Positions 19,884-28,645 of a stretch of 64,000 nt of DNA are shown one piece after another (the stretch's first letter is position 1; each line of letters begins with the position of its first letter). The notes under the pieces were generated by a model, which saw nothing but the letters and a program-made list of their open reading frames with translations, did not search any database and was not told where the DNA came from. The stretch spans positions 1 through 64,000 of the forward strand of contig CAVZHY010000004.1 in NCBI GenBank assembly GCA_963775235.1, given 5' to 3'. Both the position numbers and the translations under genes were made by a program. The stretch is from JBBDMC01 sp963775235 (lineage in GTDB: Bacteria; Pseudomonadota; Alphaproteobacteria; Rhizobiales; Kaistiaceae).

Positions 19884-20717
19884 ACGGGAAACGCAGTCGG
19901 CTTTGAGAGACGGAGCCAAACTGGCGTTTGTCTTCGAGCGCTTCGGCGTTCTCTGAAAACCCCATGCGGCGCCCGAGGGCGCTTTGAGGGCACATTGTCG
20001 AAAGGACTTTGCGCTCCTCCATTGGAGGAACAGGGCGCCAGGTGACGTCTCACCTGGGATCAATGGAGCCACAGCATAGGCGATCCCCGAGTCAACCGCT
20101 GGTTGGCGGCGGCTGTCTCGATCGACAACCGAAGCAGGGAAAAACGCACCAAATCCGCCATTTTTCAGAGAATGTTCGAGCCGGGTTTCTCTCCCTCCGC
20201 CAGGCAGTCTTTGGAAACTAATGGTTCGCTTGACGCGGTGGCGAAAAGCCTCGAGGTTTCCACGGCTTGCGAGCGAATCGGCGCTGGCGCATGCAATTCT
20301 GAGAACGCCCGATAGGCGCACTCGGCGCGACGAAGGCGCGGCTTTCTCATGCGTCCAACCGGCTGGTTCGCTTGCAGCCAGTTGGCCAAAGGCGCCGGTG
20401 GTTGGATGCAGCCCGCAAGTGCATTGGGTCGCGGGGCTGACGCGCAATGAACCGGGCCGGCGATGGGACCCAGTCATGGCGCATATACCGGGTTCACCTG
20501 TTGGTGCAGGCCCGCGCATCTTCACGATCGCTCCGCCGCTGGAAGCCGCTTTGAATCTCCGTACCGTTAGCTGGCGCGCGTCCTTCTGTTAACCCGGTTG
20601 ACCGGGCGCGCATCAAGACAGTCCCCACGATTGCCCGCCGGTCCTGAACGATAGACGTGACCTGCAGGCCCAGATTGCGTGCTATGTTTGTTCTTTTGGG
20701 AGTTTCATGAGGATGAC
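19884..20717. other. Intergenic, 834 bases without a convincing gene
   Basis: No recognisable coding sequence on either strand; a long minus-strand frame exists but has no domain and an atypical composition. A short GC-rich hairpin (GCGCC/GGCGC, 19969-19982) followed by TTT could be a weak terminator of the RraA-like gene. Bases 20190-20202 resemble the 3' end of a tRNA-Ser gene, but no tRNA body is present. Confidence 0.5.
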
Positions 20718-22358
20718 GTGACCGAACTCCGAAAACCCGTCAAGAATCTCAGCGGCGTGACGACACAAGTGGTGTTTTTCCATGGGTTAAATGGAAGATA
20801 TGAGACCACATTCGCGTCATCGGGCGTTCCCCCCGAGTTGTGGCCAGAATGGTTGGACGCCGATCTCGGTGCGAGTGTCGCGGTTTGGGGAATAGACTAC
20901 GGGGCTGCTGCATTGCGTTGGCAACCCGGCAAATCGATGGCTTTGCCGGATCGTGCCGCAAACGTTCTTCCGCTGCTGGCCAATGAGCCGGGTCTTCAAG
21001 CCGGGGACGTTGTGTTGGTCGGCTACAGCCTTGGGGGCCTGGTTGTGAAGCAGGTCCTCCGGCTTGCACAAGACCAACGTTCAACGGACGCCCACATCGC
21101 AAGTTTTGTCCGAAGGGTGCGCAAGGTCGCCTTTATCGCCACACCGCACTTCGGGTCGGATCATGCGACTTGGGGCAATCGCCTGTCCGTCCTTTTACTG
21201 CCGCGCGAAACCGTTGCCGGGCTGAGCCGCAACGACGCGCAGCTGCGGGACCTCAATCGCTGGTACCGGACATTTTGCGAAGAGAACCAGACACAGAATC
21301 TCATTCTGTTTGAGACAAATCCAATCGCCCGGCATGTACGCGTTCCAATGATGGGATGGGAGATCCCGTTCGGAATGGGGACTGTGGTTAAGCCGGACAG
21401 CTCCGATCCCGGCGTGCCCAGCCCTGTGACGATCATTCCGATAGACGCGGACCACCGATGCATAGTCTCTCCGAAAAATCGCGACGCGCAGACATATGTA
21501 CATATTCGCGATTTCGTGGTCGGTGCCAACGCCGGCGTCCACCGCGATACGGCGATAGAAATCCGCCTGACGACCATTGATGAAAGTGTGAAGACCCAAA
21601 CCGGGGCCGTGGAAGCTCTGCAAGGCGACCTGAAGACAGGACTGCGTGAGGTCACAGCCGCGATTGATAGGACCAGTCTCGGCTCTGCAACTCAACGATC
21701 TGCAGCGTCAGAAAATGCCCTTGTCACCAGCGAAACGTTGCGACGCTTGGCGTGGCTGCGAAACTCCCGGTACATGGTTGGTTTTGATGCCAAGGCTGAA
21801 TGTAGCCGTTTGGCGGACGACTTGCGAAGAGGCGATCTGACGGCTGCATCTCGTAACGCTAAGCGCATGTCGTTCGCATGGTGTGCGCGGATCGCATCGT
21901 CAAGCGACGTATCGCTATCGCAGACTTTTCTGGATGAGGCGAACCGATTTGGCGGCGGCGAGGAAAACGCAATTGCCGAAGCCTTTCTTCAGGTTTCGCG
22001 GGACAATGACAAACCCGGAGCCTTGGCGAAGGTTGCGGCGATCGACTCTCCCGCGGCACGTTCGGCAAGCGTAACTCTAGCAGCGCACGGCGTGGAGCCG
22101 ACCGAGGTCCTGCGTTGGGTGGATGACGCCGGCATTTCATTTGATCGTTTGGACGGCCCCCGCGCCAGCGAGAAGACTCGGTGGTGTTGGAGCGCTGAAG
22201 GAAACGCCGGGGGTCTCAGGCGGACCGAGCCCGCTTGGATGAGGCGCGTTTTGCCGGGCGGCGTTTGGCAGCGGGTCGTTTTCTGGTCGACGTTGCGCTT
22301 GTTTTTGCAGCCCGCTTGCCCTTGGCCCGTGGCTTATTCGACGCGCGAGCGTGCTTGA
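20718..22358 (+). CDS. SERAC1-like alpha/beta serine hydrolase, C-terminus probably lost
   Basis: The N-terminal ~270 residues form a SERAC1/PGAP1-like lipase fold: VVFFHGLNGRYETTF (oxyanion), nucleophile elbow VLVGYSLGGLVVKQ with Ser near residue 104, ATPHFGSDHA, and the catalytic histidine in PIDADHRCIVSPKNRD. Then comes a predicted coiled-coil (TIDESVKTQTGAVEALQ) and helical repeats to about 22150. Such lipase domains occur at the N-terminus of bacterial STAND/defence-type proteins; no NTPase is seen here. GTG 20718 has GAGGA upstream; an earlier start is possible. The last ~65 residues run antisense through a neighbouring gene and look non-native, so the authentic C-terminus was likely replaced. 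Confidence 0.65.
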   Translation: MTELRKPVKNLSGVTTQVVFFHGLNGRYETTFASSGVPPELWPEWLDADLGASVAVWGIDYGAAALRWQPGKSMALPDRAANVLPLLANEPGLQAGDVVLVGYSLGGLVVKQVLRLAQDQRSTDAHIASFVRRVRKVAFIATPHFGSDHATWGNRLSVLLLPRETVAGLSRNDAQLRDLNRWYRTFCEENQTQNLILFETNPIARHVRVPMMGWEIPFGMGTVVKPDSSDPGVPSPVTIIPIDADHRCIVSPKNRDAQTYVHIRDFVVGANAGVHRDTAIEIRLTTIDESVKTQTGAVEALQGDLKTGLREVTAAIDRTSLGSATQRSAASENALVTSETLRRLAWLRNSRYMVGFDAKAECSRLADDLRRGDLTAASRNAKRMSFAWCARIASSSDVSLSQTFLDEANRFGGGEENAIAEAFLQVSRDNDKPGALAKVAAIDSPAARSASVTLAAHGVEPTEVLRWVDDAGISFDRLDGPRASEKTRWCWSAEGNAGGLRRTEPAWMRRVLPGGVWQRVVFWSTLRLFLQPACPWPVAYSTRERA

Positions 22359-22611
22359 CGTGAATTCGCTCAACGCTTCGCTTGGGTGCCTCCTCTTGGG
22401 CTCGGCTCACTGCCTCCTCAAACGTTACCGGTGCTACCAGAACAGTTTCGTGATGGATCATCCCAGTGTTTTCGTCGCGCCAAACGTGGGTGACGATGCT
22501 TTCCGGTTCGTCATCGACATACCAGGTGTAGACGAGGAACGATGGCAGGAACGGCGTAAAGACATCGAGGTCGCCGATCTCGACATTGGTCCAGGGGATG
22601 AGCGTTGCCAT
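22216..22611 (-). CDS. Small protein with conserved N-domain and histone-like basic tail
   Basis: A 131-residue protein starting MATLIPWTNVEIGDLDVFTP after a GGAGG ribosome site. Residues 1-80 are a compact acidic domain of unknown function; residues 88-131 are a lysine/arginine/alanine-rich tail (KPRAKGKRAAKTSATSTRKR) like histone H1 or bacterial H1-like DNA-binding tails. It may bind nucleic acid; this is inference from composition. It is the only intact member of a repeated family: truncated and degenerate copies occur at 38804 and 24189. Its 5' part lies inside the long inverted repeat, its 3' part outside. Confidence 0.65.
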   Translation of the reverse strand: MATLIPWTNVEIGDLDVFTPFLPSFLVYTWYVDDEPESIVTHVWRDENTGMIHHETVLVAPVTFEEAVSRAQEEAPKRSVERIHVKHARASNKPRAKGKRAAKTSATSTRKRPAAKRRPAKRASSKRARSA

Positions 22612-23449
22612 GAGATTGCCTCCTGTCTTGTTGGCCGCGTCGCCACGATCGGTGGCTGGACGCCCGAGTGAAAGAGATTCCGCGAAGAAGGCGCAGTCAT
22701 TGATTTTGGTCAATCGAAGGGAAGTCGGCTCGAAAATGCCGCTCTGCTCGTCAGGCGTGCGACGGGGTCAGATATTCCGGTGGCTACTATAGCCGTTTGC
22801 AGGGGAGCTCCATCTACGGGAAATCTCGATCGACGCCGAGCGGGGAATGCTCGTCTCGATTAACCGATACTTTCGTTCTCCCACCCGGACGACGCCAATC
22901 GCGATGCGCGGAAGGACCGGGTTACCGTTCGCCATTTGATGAAGATGGCTTCCGGCTTCGACTGCCAAGCCACCCCCCGACGAGCCGACGCTTTACCAGG
23001 TGATTGCCAGCGCGGACTGGGTCGGCAACCGGCGTCATCGCTCCGCGTTCAAGCGGCTGCGAGCCGATCCGCTCCGCCGCGGCCATCACTTTGATACCCG
23101 AGCTGTTTTGACCAGCGGGTACGGCGCGCTGGTTCCAAAATGCCGTTCGTAGCGGAGGCAAGCACTTCGCCCTTGACTCCGGATGGGAAGGACCAATCGT
23201 TCGCAGTCCGGGCGCCCACAAGAGAACGTCAAACAGTACTGCGCAAGCCGAAGGCTCGCCGGACAGACGATGAAACAGAGGCCGTCGAACCGGGGGCTCC
23301 TAACGTTAGGCCGGAGCCGTCTCAAATTCGGCGACCCCCCTTGATCGGGCTAAAATGGACCGTGACCTGAATTGTGATCTGGATGACTTTTCGGAACATC
23401 CCCGGTCGCGGCACGTTCGGTATCTAGTGGTGAGATTTGGCGGTTGAAA
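22612..23449. other. Spacer between divergent repeat genes, conserved in both repeat copies
   Basis: About 840 bases between the basic-tail gene (minus) and the membrane-anchored gene (plus). Several frames of 60-80 codons are open on both strands, but none has a ribosome site plus recognisable domain. Because the stretch is nearly identical in both repeat arms, conservation of these frames is not evidence for coding. It probably contains both promoters and unrecognised remnants. Confidence 0.5.
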
Positions 23450-23945
23450 ATGGAACGCGCAGCTTCGCCTTCACGGCTTTCCCCTGAATTCGACGACTTT
23501 CTGTTCGCGTCGATCGGCGAGGAACCGAGCGGCATGCTGCTCAGCGTGGTCTCGGCGCTGGCACGAACTCGATGTCGACCCGTGGCAGGAGGCCGCCAAA
23601 TTGGCCCGCTTGCCCGTCGAGGCAGCGACCCACAGACTGGCCTCGTTGATTGCCTCCCTTCCCGAACCGCGGGGGCCGCGATGGGACCCAATGACAATCG
23701 CCACCCGCCTGATTGGGCTTCTGCCTCGTCCAGCCAGCTTTCCTGCTACGACGCCAAAGTCTTTGCCCGGCGTCGCCGTCGCCCAAAAATCCCCGGGCCT
23801 AGTTTACGCGATTCTTGTCGTGATCGTATTGAGCGCCCAATGGATCGTGGCGAGCGGCCAACCGCCGGCGCAAGTCGGTGACAGGAATCCGCCCGCGTCG
23901 AGCACCCTCTCCCCCAACACGCAAACGTCACCGGCGCAACGGTGA
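23450..23945 (+). pseudogene. Single-TM hypothetical protein, repeat copy A, frameshifted
   Basis: Begins MERAASPSRLSPEFDDFLFA and after one extra A near 23565 continues in the next frame as DVDPWQEAAKLARLPVEAAT, a hydrophobic helix (VYAILVVIVLSAQWIV) and a polar tail ending SPNTQTSPAQR. The homologue at 37470-37964 keeps one frame. About 164 residues in all: a soluble N-domain, one membrane segment near residue 125 and a short proline/threonine-rich C-terminus. Function unknown; it is divergent from the basic-tail gene. Confidence 0.6.
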
Positions 23946-24148
23946 AGTTCAATCGGACAAGGCGGGAAGGAGATGTCATGACCGACAAGGACGCAGTCAA
24001 ATCTGAACGGCCAACCCCAGCAGGCGGAGCCAGAGCAGGCAACGCCACCGGAGCAGATGGACAACAGACGCAGCCATGCCCCACAGACGGGCCGGTCCAG
24101 TCCTTTCCCCGGCTCGCCAGGCGGCGACCCGGTCTCCGGAGCAACTGA
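23942..24148 (+). CDS. Small hypothetical protein downstream of repeat gene
   Basis: A 68-codon frame whose GTG overlaps the preceding stop (GTGA). It reads VKFNRTRREGDVMTDKDAVK, then a polar glycine/proline-rich stretch. The counterpart in copy B starts MKIDRTRLKGISVRPKDAVE, so the 5' part is shared while the 3' parts differ. A second possible start, MTDKDAVK, follows GGAAGGAG. Function unknown. Confidence 0.4.
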   Translation: MKFNRTRREGDVMTDKDAVKSERPTPAGGARAGNATGADGQQTQPCPTDGPVQSFPRLARRRPGLRSN

Positions 24149-24188
24149 TTGGGCAAGCGGCCCGTCAGCATTGGCGCCAGGTTTCGGT

Positions 24189-24275
24189 CGTGGCAACCTT
24201 GATACCCTGGACTACGGTTGAAGGGGCGCCGTCGACGCCGTCTCGCCCGTGCTTCCCTCGCTTGTCGTCGTCTCG
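24189..24275 (+). pseudogene. Degenerate third copy of the basic-tail gene start
   Basis: GTG at 24189 reads VATLIPWTTVEG, nearly the start of the 22216-22611 protein. After a one-base shift near 24226 the DNA reads VDAVSPVLPSLVVVSP, aligning with DLDVFTPFLPSFLVYTW. Nothing recognisable follows. It lies exactly where the similarity between repeat arms ends. Confidence 0.55.
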
Positions 24276-24505
24276 CCAAGCAACCCGGCACGCCGTTTTC
24301 GCGATCCGCCTGAGCTCGCGATGAGCCGGATCGAATCTTCCTTGGAGCAGGGAGCGGGGCGAGTTGGTGGCGCGTCATGCCCTTGCTGATGCTGGCCATT
24401 CCGCCCGCGAACGTGCCTCATCGTCTGAAGGGCCAAGAGTCCAGTCGCACGAATAATTCGTATGACAATATTTGCGCAAAGCGCGCCCCCAAAAAGGAGC
24501 ACTCC

Positions 24506-24826
24506 ATGGCTGACAAAGATCGCCGCGTCGTCTCTCCTGACATGGCGAAGAAGCGCCCCTTGACCGGCGTCTCCAAGACGCAGGAAGAGATCGATAAAGA
24601 CGCGGCAGGGAGGGCACCTGGGCCCGGAGCCGTTGATCGTCCGGGCTTCGACCTCGGGGGCTCCACCGGCGACACGCAAGCGGGTAGCGGGCTTGGGTTG
24701 GGAGTGGATGCGGCAGAAGACCGCTCGGATCGGAGCCTACCCGGGCGCCGAACGGACAGCAAACTTACCATTCCCCGCTGGAATGGGCCGGGTCCGGCGA
24801 AAACCCCGCCAGGAAGCAAGGACTAG
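24506..24826 (+). CDS. Small hydrophilic hypothetical protein
   Basis: A 106-residue frame with a strong ribosome site (AAAGGAG, 24493-24499) before ATG 24506. It starts MADKDRRVVSPDMAKKRPL and is rich in Gly, Asp, Pro and Arg with no hydrophobic segment, so it is probably unstructured. No family is recognised. The ribosome site and composition support a real gene. Confidence 0.55.
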   Translation: MADKDRRVVSPDMAKKRPLTGVSKTQEEIDKDAAGRAPGPGAVDRPGFDLGGSTGDTQAGSGLGLGVDAAEDRSDRSLPGRRTDSKLTIPRWNGPGPAKTPPGSKD

Positions 24827-25136
24827 CAAGGGCTTCGACGAGCTCGATTGCACGTGCAAAACCCGTCAGGCAGTAAGTGGCCGCTTCTTGCAAAAAGAGA
24901 GGTCCGGGCTTTGCGAGCAAGCGGCTGGGCTTCGATTCCCCTAGCGCTGGCACCGAACGGTGTACTGCCGCCGCGGGAGGCGTTAGCTCAGGATGGTGTC
25001 CATCAAAGCGGCAATAGCCCACTTGGGGGTGGCTTTTCCAGATCGCGGTTCACTCGCGAGGCTCCCGTTGACTTGCGCTGAGCCGGCTGATGCTTAGATT
25101 CTGGTCGAGCAGCACCACCGCGAAGGAGGTTGCGTC
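24827..25136. other. Intergenic, upstream region of Crp/Fnr gene
   Basis: 310 bases without a plausible gene. The final bases carry AAGGAGGT, the ribosome site of the following regulator. No clear FNR/CRP box (TTGAT-N4-ATCAA type) was found. Confidence 0.5.
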
Positions 25137-25808
25137 GTGACGACTGTCAAAGCCGCATTCGAACCTTCTGATTTTCTCGCCAAAGGTAGCCGCGGAAGAA
25201 CAGTGTCGAATTACATCAAAGATCAGGTGATCTTCTCGCAAGGGGAATCCGCCGACGCGGTGTTCTACATTCAGACTGGCCAGGTAAAGGTCACCGTTGT
25301 TTCCGAGCAGGGGAAGGAAGCAATTGTTGCGGCCTTGGGTCCTGACGAGTTTTGCGGCGAGGGAGCCTTGGCGGGACAGGCGCTGCGCATGGGCACGGCT
25401 TCGGCGATGACGGATTGCGTGGTTACGCGCGTGGAGAAGGGCACCTTCATTCGCGTCCTTCATGAGGAGCCGGCGTTCGCCGAGATGTTTCTTGCCCACG
25501 TTCTGACGCGCACCATGCGGGTTGAAGCGGACCTGGTCGATCAACTGTTCAATTCGAGTGAGAAGCGGCTGGCGCGGACGCTCCTCCTGCTCGCGAATTT
25601 CGGCAAGGAAGGTAGCCCGCAGCCGATCCTCGCCAAGGTCAGCCAGGAGACGCTCGCCGAAATGATCGGCACGACGCGCTCACGTGTAAGTCATTTCATG
25701 AACAAGTTTCGCCGGCTGGGTCTCATCACCTACAACGGCAGCATCGAGGTGCACAGCTCGCTGTTGAATGTTGTTCTGCACGATCAGCCACACATCGAAC
25801 GTGATTGA
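25137..25808 (+). CDS. Crp/Fnr-family transcriptional regulator
   Basis: A 223-residue regulator. Residues ~20-130 form a cyclic-nucleotide-binding beta-roll (VIFSQGESADAVFYIQTGQV, GEGALAGQ); a long dimer helix follows (FLAHVLTRTMRVEADLVDQL); residues ~150-215 are a winged helix with recognition segment TRSRVSHFMNKFRRLGLI. No N-terminal cysteine cluster is seen, so it is not an Fe-S FNR. GTG 25137 has a perfect AAGGAGGT six bases before it. It may control the surrounding stress genes; no binding site supports this yet. Confidence 0.9.
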   Translation: MTTVKAAFEPSDFLAKGSRGRTVSNYIKDQVIFSQGESADAVFYIQTGQVKVTVVSEQGKEAIVAALGPDEFCGEGALAGQALRMGTASAMTDCVVTRVEKGTFIRVLHEEPAFAEMFLAHVLTRTMRVEADLVDQLFNSSEKRLARTLLLLANFGKEGSPQPILAKVSQETLAEMIGTTRSRVSHFMNKFRRLGLITYNGSIEVHSSLLNVVLHDQPHIERD

Positions 25809-26701
25809 GTCTTGTTGCTGGCACCAGGCCCCTATCGTCGGCCAATCAATTCGCTCCGTCCGAACCATCCGGCAGCCCGGTGGTCAAAATTGGACAGCGC
25901 CCCCCGAGTGCCGGCGATAAGGTCCAGCATCATCGGCAGACTGGACAATAGAAAAAAACAGGGAGCCGTTGACTGGCCCAACTTCCGGAGCGCCCACGTC
26001 CACCCCGACCCCAAGGATGCCCGGATGCGGTCTTAGTTCAGAGTAGCGTTAGTGAGAAGCCCCAGCATGCGCCCCCGCCAGCTGGGGCTTTTCTTTGTTG
26101 GGTCAGAGCTCCGGTCCCGCCGCAGGCGTGCGGCATAGGAGGCCTTGGCGGTCGGCCACGCGGCAAAACGCTCACGCCAGAGCAACCCGACAGTGGCTGA
26201 AGCGCGTCCGGGCCAACCAGCTCTCAATGCAGAGCCGACCCGTGACAGATGAGCTGCCCAGCATCTGTCTTGCGGGCGCACCAAACGTCGCATTGGGTCA
26301 ACACTCCCCGTCGAGCCGGCTGGGACGGAAGTCCGGTTTCGGGTCGAACGCTGAAATCAACGTTGCCCACCGCATCGTCCGGAATGCGCCGATTCTGTTG
26401 AAGAAGTCAGCGGTCTACGGGTTTCATTTGTCGGAGGCGTGCAAATCTCGGCGGCGGTGATCCCACGTTGTCGCGCTGCGCGTTTTCTGCCTACCGGATC
26501 GCCACAGCCTGTGGCGGCCGCCAGCGCGCGCCGCGACGCGGGCCTGCTCTGGTGTCAGCGCGTCAAACCTGCCGATGGTCGCCTGGCGCAGGATGCCCGC
26601 GCGGCCATCGATTATGCTACTCTCGCGATCGGTGGAGCATCTCGTTTAAGAGTTGTGGCTCCGCGCTGCGCGCCGTGATGCCGCTATCTCGGAGACAAAG
26701 C
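25809..26701. other. Intergenic, terminator plus unassigned DNA
   Basis: About 890 bases. Apart from the strong hairpin terminator at 26057-26096, no gene can be supported: frames on both strands are short, arginine-rich and lack ribosome sites. It may contain decayed sequence. Confidence 0.5.
26057..26096 (+). terminator. Rho-independent terminator
   Basis: A perfect 10-base stem (AAGCCCCAGC / GCTGGGGCTT) with a 14-base loop, followed by TTCTTT. Orientation fits plus-strand transcription; the nearest upstream gene is the Crp/Fnr regulator ending 250 bases before. Confidence 0.75.
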
Positions 26702-27085
26702 ATGTCCGAAAGCAATGCCAAATTGGATCCGCGGTTCATCGAGCAACAGCGAAAGCGTCTTGTGGCGCTACGCGCCCAACTCCTGGGCGGAGAGGAGCAA
26801 GGTCTGAAGCAGGCACGGGCGATTGGCGGAGACTATCGAGAGGAGGCTCAGGAGCTCGAAGATGAAGCCCAGCGCATGGAGGAAAGACAGATCCAGTATG
26901 GATTATATGGCGTCGAGGAAGGACGACTTCGTGCGATCGATCGGGCGCTCCAGAAGATTGATGAGGGAACGTACGGTCTCTCAGACTTGAGCGGCGAAGC
27001 GATACCAAAAGCACGGCTGAAGATTCTTCCCGAAGCATTCCTCACCGTGCAGGAGGAGGAAAGTAGGGAGCTGCGCGCCAAATGA
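26702..27085 (+). CDS. TraR/DksA-like protein lacking zinc-finger cysteines
   Basis: A 127-residue DksA-family protein: N-terminal coiled-coil (residues ~10-85, EELEDEAQRMEERQ-like acidic helix) and a C-terminal region GTYGLSDLSGEAIPKARLKI that aligns with the C4 zinc finger, but serine and leucine replace the cysteines and the protein contains no cysteine at all. Cysteine-less DksA paralogues exist and still act at the RNA polymerase secondary channel. ATG 26702 follows CGGAGA. It fits the stress-gene surroundings. Confidence 0.8.
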   Translation: MSESNAKLDPRFIEQQRKRLVALRAQLLGGEEQGLKQARAIGGDYREEAQELEDEAQRMEERQIQYGLYGVEEGRLRAIDRALQKIDEGTYGLSDLSGEAIPKARLKILPEAFLTVQEEESRELRAK

Positions 27086-27428
27086 CTGCGTCCCGGTTGA
27101 GCAGCTTCAGCTTTGATGAGAAAACTCTCGCGCTTCTTGCCCTTTATCTCCGGGGCCATCAGCCATTTCGGCGCCAGACCGCGTCCTGCCCAGGCGCCGC
27201 CATTTGGGCCACGGTATTTTGGCGGAGCTGATCGGCCCCCACCGCGTAGTCCGGGCAATATGTTAGTTTGGTATCGGCAGTTGGGCTGGTCGGGCGGGCC
27301 GAGCCGGCCTTGCAGCGAAGGCCGGTAAAGCAGGGTCCCGCAAAATCGCCCTCAAGGCCCTGGTGGGATCGACCGGCATATAAGCGACTTCGCCCTGAGA
27401 CACCGCTTGGTATCAATGGGAGAAGGCG
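27086..27428. other. Intergenic, nothing identified
   Basis: 343 bases with no supported gene. GC-rich short inverted matches (GCCGGCCTTGCAGCGAAGGCCGG, in part) could form a hairpin around 27300-27327 but no T-run follows. Confidence 0.4.
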
Positions 27429-28220
27429 GTGACAGTGGCATCTAACTTACGGGTCCTTCTGATAGTGGCCAGAAAGTGTTCTCGCGGCCGCGCCGCAACA
27501 CCGCAGACAACCGGATTGTTTGTGCTTATGCTCGGGCTGTCCGGGTGCCTACAACACATCGATATCGTCAATGTCGACCCCGGCACTATCTGCAAAGCAT
27601 ACAACTATTCCATACCTGACAATATCGCTGCGCAGCACGCGCTGAGTGGCGGATCGATTGGGCAGCTAGTATTTGGCGGCGGTCCGGGCGGGCCAATCGC
27701 TTATTCACCGTACGGGTCTCCGGGTACCTTTTCTCGGCCGGGCGCCTTTAAGTTCGTGCCAGCGACAGGTTCGGAGCCTCGCAACCGTATAGTCGGGACA
27801 ATCGAGGGCAATGATTTTGGTGACTGGTCGCTGTATCTCACTGGCGCCTTCCTTGGCCGGCAGCGCGCGCAGAGTGGCAACACGTTCATAATGACGGCCC
27901 ACCTCAATATCCCCGCACCAAGCATAATTGACGTGCATTCCCAGGTCCGCGGCAACGTGGTTCTTGCAAGTGCCGGCCAAGACTTGCAGGTTGATTTTAC
28001 CGTCGCCCCAGCGTGTGTGTACCAGGTGCGCGTCGTGTCTGAGTACGGGGATGTGGAGGTACCCGCGTCGGTCTCTACCGGCCCTGGTGGGAAGGGTAAA
28101 TTCGAAATCAGTGGCCGGGGCAGACCGCGGGAACGACCGTATGGGGTAAGGATCTTGATTGTGTCAAACGCACCCGCACACACTGCGGTGAAAGCCCAGA
28201 TTGTGGGCAGCGTCAAGTAA
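27429..28220 (+). CDS. Predicted lipoprotein of unknown function
   Basis: 263 residues from a GTG start. A hydrophobic stretch ends in the lipobox LMLGLSGC (Cys near residue 40), predicting signal peptidase II processing and membrane anchoring; a start nearer the hydrophobic segment is likely. The mature part is beta-rich with a Gly/Pro-rich segment (FGGGPGGPIAYSPYG) and a C-terminal region that looks like an Ig-like or jelly-roll fold. No known domain is recognised. Confidence 0.65.
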   Translation: MTVASNLRVLLIVARKCSRGRAATPQTTGLFVLMLGLSGCLQHIDIVNVDPGTICKAYNYSIPDNIAAQHALSGGSIGQLVFGGGPGGPIAYSPYGSPGTFSRPGAFKFVPATGSEPRNRIVGTIEGNDFGDWSLYLTGAFLGRQRAQSGNTFIMTAHLNIPAPSIIDVHSQVRGNVVLASAGQDLQVDFTVAPACVYQVRVVSEYGDVEVPASVSTGPGGKGKFEISGRGRPRERPYGVRILIVSNAPAHTAVKAQIVGSVK

Positions 28221-28645
28221 GAAGGATCGCACCGCGGGGCCGCGGCGTTGTACGATCGGCCGCTGGACCCGAACCAAACCAATCGGTCGTTCAAACGGGC
28301 TGCTCCCGGAGAGCCATGCCAGCGCCTTTGCGTATCTCATTTCGCAACTCCTCTTTGGAAGGCTTTCGAACGCTGGCCCTTAAACCGAGGAGTTCGCCCG
28401 CGTCGTTGGCGGCACGCGGCCGAAGACCTTTGCGCAAGCTGATATGTTCCCGGCACAATCGGGCTGTCGGACCTGTTGTCGACAGGTGCGACAATCGTCG
28501 TCTCTGCCGCTCGCCATCAGCTCGGTGCGGGTTCGGCAATCGTTGATCGCATCCAGATATGCCGCGTCTCACCGCTACAATCTTCGGAATGGCCGCCGGT
28601 CGCCTGGAAGTGCGGCAAAAGGCGCAACTGCAATCGCGCCCGACG
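28221..28645. other. Intergenic, nothing identified
   Basis: 425 bases between a lipoprotein gene and a Tat-type exported protein. Open frames here are extensions of neighbours or antisense and have no recognisable product. Confidence 0.4.

Larger units (their letters stand above)
22506..24190 (+). repeat. Long inverted repeat, copy A
   Basis: Bases 22506 to about 23430 are the reverse complement of 37985-38909 with only one difference noticed by eye (a codon changing Leu to Phe at 22585), i.e. position x pairs with 61415-x. From about 23430 to 24190 similarity continues, but with many substitutions and small indels, ending at the shared TTTCGGTC string. The repeat carries the 5' half of the basic-tail gene, an 840-base spacer and the divergent single-membrane-segment gene. 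Confidence 0.92.

Noticed and set aside
20175..20202. String ending CTCCCTCCGCCA like the 3' end of a tRNA-Ser gene
   Set aside because: The T-stem does not pair and no anticodon or D arm lies upstream; at most a degenerate attachment-site remnant, which cannot be supported here.
19716..20525. 269-codon minus-strand frame overlapping the RraA-like gene and the spacer
   Set aside because: No ribosome site or domain, and its 3' part is antisense to a real gene.
22768..23370. Several 60-80 codon frames in the repeat spacer present in both arms
   Set aside because: Their conservation follows automatically from the near-identical DNA; none has a ribosome site with a family match.
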